Positions 61,952-64,000 of a stretch of DNA of 64,000 bases are shown piece by piece. The stretch's first letter is position 1. Each line of letters opens with the position of its first letter. The notes under the pieces are model-generated. The model saw only the letters and a program-made list of their open reading frames with translations. It did no database searches and was not told where the DNA came from. The translations under genes and the position numbers were made by a program. Origin of the DNA: Chanos chanos. Its lineage: Eukaryota; Chordata; Actinopteri; Gonorynchiformes; Chanidae. The stretch covers positions 54,055,794-54,119,793 of the forward strand of contig NC_044495.1 of NCBI RefSeq assembly GCF_902362185.1. Direction: 5' to 3'.

Positions 61952-63956
61952 CTGACCTGGTGGTAACATGCGGTGAATCTTGCAGGTTTTGCGGAATGCC
62001 TCTCCGGTGTAGTCCTCCATTGCCGTGTGTTTGTTGAAGTGGACCGTGACAGGGAACTGTCGTGCTTCCACCTAAAGGTAAAAATCAGTCTGCTCTAAAC
62101 GCCTCCCTCTACGACTGAAATGACCGTATTTAAAAATAAATAACAACAACAACAACAACAAAAAAAAAAACAACTAAAGAAGTGCTGATTGTGGGAAGAT
62201 CCTCCTCTCCTCTCATCTCCACAATCAGGGCAGCCAGTCTTTAGGTGAAAAGGAGGAAGAGGAAAAGAAAGAGGGATGAGACCTGAATGACCGGAGGAGG
62301 AGTACGGAAAAGCCTCTTGTTCTCCGTGAAGTCTTCCACTCGCAGCGTCGCTGACATAATCAGCAGCTTCATCGGTAAACCTTTCTGTTGAGCGAATCAG
62401 ACAGTTACAAAAACCCCAGATACATAATCGTAAAACTATATATACGTTTCGTACACGAAAGGCAATATTCTCTGTTAAAGAGGTGTTGTATGTTACTGTG
62501 CTGGTAGGTCCATCTGTAGAACGGTAATGACTCATGACAGTGAGGCAATGTGGAAGACTGTGTCCGTTTGCTGCGGATTGTTTCGATGTGTGAAAACATG
62601 CTGATAAAGTGTGTGTGTGTGTGCGTGAGCATTTTAGTCGGGAAGACACAGTTTGCGTGAACAGGTGGGAAAAGTTTGCGAGAGTCTGCTGTAGGGGAAA
62701 TTTGTACAGGGTCCCCTGCGATGATAGTTGCTAAATCTCAGAGACAACAAACTTCAGAGGTGACGAATCGTTTTGCTTTATTACACAATCCTGGGAGAAG
62801 CAAACCTCAGAGATGAGGTGCAGTTCTCACTGAGGTTAAGGAGCGCAGAGCTTTTCAGACAGTAAGGCAAACAAGTCCAAGGACATGTGTGGGGGTTTAG
62901 GAGATAACTTTTCTCATGGCGCACAGGATACTTGGTGTTCGCTCCCAGGTGTTGCAGCAGACACACACAGGCCTTGTCTTAATATGTTGTCTTAATAATA
63001 ATAAGTCCTCGTTGTTCTACCACACAGATACATTTTTTGCAGTGTATAGTAATTACACAAGCACAGGTCCCTATAATATTAATATTTCATCGTGACAATA
63101 GCCATGAGGCACATTTTAGTTCTAAAAGTTACAGCCATAAAGTAAAGCAATATTTTCCCCACACTGTGTGACTGTTTTATCTTGGCTGCAGAATGATTAA
63201 GTCTTTGAGAGTAAGCCAGTGAAATGTGTGTGAGAGTGTATGTAGGTTAAATGTGATAAAATGTGTGTGAGAGTGTATGAGGAATAAATGTGATAAAATG
63301 TGTGTGAGAGTGTATGAGGAATAAATGTGATAAAATGTGTGTGAGAGGGAGTGTGAGATAAATGGGATAAAGTGTGTGTGTGAGGGAGTGTGAGATAAAT
63401 GGGATTAAGTGTGTGTGAGAGTGTGCGTGAGATAAATGGGATAAAGTGTGTGTGAGAGTGTGTGTGAGATAAATGGGATTAAGTGTGTGTGTGAGTATAT
63501 GAGGGGTAATTGTGACAGTGTGTGAGAGAGTGTTTTACCTTGTTGCGCAGTGGGACAATGCGAGACAGTAGACCAATGAGGATATCTGTGTAAACACTGC
63601 GCTCATGGGCTTCATCAATGATGATCACACTGTACTTCTGCAACAAGAAGTCCTACACACAGAAAAAGAGAGGGATGCATGAGTGTGTGTGTGTGTGTGT
63701 GTGTGTGTACATGTGAGAAAGCATGAGAGAGAGAGCGAGCAAGAGAGAGAGAGAGAGAGACAGAAAGAGAGAGAGGGAAAGAAAGAGAGCAAGACAGAGA
63801 GAGAGAGAACAGTTGAGAAAGAAGAAAGGCAGTTTGAGCGCGTTTTGCGCGTGTCTTACCTTTTGAACCTCCTTAAGCAAGACACCGTCTGTCATGAACT
63901 TAATTTTGGTGTCTTTGGTCACATTCCCCTCATACCTGATCTGGTATGACACCACT
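56723..63956 (-). CDS. dhx37: DHX37 DEAH-box RNA helicase, 3' 21 exons (820 aa visible; 5' part beyond the window)
   Basis: Exons in reading order: 63860-63956, 63539-63652, 62283-62384, 61957-62071, 61569-61667, 61334-61392, 61101-61248, 60829-60905, 60359-60591, 60104-60215, 59849-59955, 59476-59664, 59128-59252, 58825-58941, 58526-58698, 58027-58141, 57627-57764, 57309-57403, 57108-57181, 56923-57020, 56723-56799; all phases agree. Helicase motifs in order: [10 protein letters not shown] (II), [10 protein letters not shown] (III), [11 protein letters not shown] (IV), [10 protein letters not shown] (V), QRAGRAGR (VI). Then come the winged-helix/HA2 region and the C-terminal OB-fold. Between motifs IV and V lies an acidic low-complexity insert (61101-61392), as in human DHX37. 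DHX37 (yeast Dhr1) unwinds U3 snoRNA from pre-18S rRNA in the nucleolus. Human is 1157 residues, so about 340 N-terminal residues, including motif I, lie past 64000. The donor of exon 62283-62384 (GTCTCA) is weak. Confidence 0.95.
59339..59397. repeat. (GA)n-rich tract in a dhx37 intron
   Basis: Mostly GA dinucleotides, part of a wider purine-rich stretch from 59250 to 59400 with AGCGAG variants. On the minus strand it leads into the acceptor of exon 59128-59252. Confidence 0.85.
61424..61462. repeat. (CA)n microsatellite upstream of dhx37 exon 61334-61392
   Basis: About 19 CA units; read in the transcript it is (UG)n, and UG-rich sequence continues to the acceptor at 61393. Confidence 0.9.
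61679..61725. repeat. (CA)n microsatellite upstream of dhx37 exon 61569-61667
   Basis: About 23 CA units ending 12 bases from the exon start; UG repeat in the transcript, directly before the acceptor. Confidence 0.92.
61904..61951. repeat. (TG)n microsatellite just inside a dhx37 donor
   Basis: About 24 TG units; in the transcript it is (CA)n beginning five or six bases after the splice donor of exon 61957-62071. Confidence 0.92.
63221..63530. repeat. Minisatellite of about 36 bp, roughly eight copies, in dhx37
   Basis: The unit AATGTGTGTGAGAGTGTATG followed by AGGAATAAATGTGATAA recurs, drifting into GTGAGATAAATGGGATTAAG versions toward the right. It fills the end of the intron between exons 63539-63652 and 62283-62384, beginning about nine bases after the donor at 63538. 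Two successive copies are identical, which indicates recent turnover. Confidence 0.85.
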
Positions 63957-64000
63957 CTGAGAGAGAACAAACACAAAAGAGTTAACAGTTACTGATGAGC

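Noticed and set aside
63221-63530. Regularly spaced repeats as a CRISPR-like array
   Set aside because: The units are contiguous with no unique spacers and the genome is vertebrate; it is a minisatellite.

Overview
The window is nuclear DNA from a ray-finned (teleost) fish. Vertebrate genes are split by GT-AG introns, short microsatellites are very dense, teleost-type interspersed repeats are present, and a fast-evolving CLUH paralogue sits beside the other genes. I read seven protein-coding genes and one tRNA. For the five complete genes, every exon joins in frame and the exon lengths sum to a whole number of codons.

Layout: 1-7.1 kb is the 5' end of cux1 on the minus strand; only coding exon 1 is visible, with intron 1 running off the left edge. 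At 7.1-11.7 kb is a divergent intergenic gap. At 11.7-15.5 kb is myl10 (plus), a myosin regulatory light chain. At 17.8-25.3 kb is pptc7 (plus), a mitochondrial PP2C-type phosphatase, with a long 3' UTR to about 27.0 kb. At 37.5-29.3 kb is rad9b (minus), a 9-1-1 checkpoint clamp subunit, with a tRNA-Asp(GTC) gene in its second intron. At 38.5-41.4 kb is srrd (plus), head to head with rad9b. At 54.4-42.6 kb is a cluh paralogue (minus), 26 exons and 1380 residues. At 64.0-56.7 kb are the 3' 21 exons of dhx37 (minus), a DEAH-box helicase of ribosome biogenesis that continues beyond the right edge.

The gene pairs cux1/myl10 (head to head) and pptc7/rad9b (tail to tail) match human 7q22 and 12q24.11 order as I recall it, which supports the names. 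The genes are unrelated housekeeping or tissue genes and do not form a pathway, although pptc7 and cluh both concern mitochondria.

I see no prokaryote-like gene cluster, CRISPR array, viral element or obviously new multi-gene system. The unusual content is in non-coding structure: UG-repeat tracts directly before many 3' splice sites of dhx37 and cluh, a minisatellite built from the rad9b exon 6 splice acceptor, a perfect 29-bp inverted repeat in a myl10 intron, and a glutamate-repeat expansion inside cluh.
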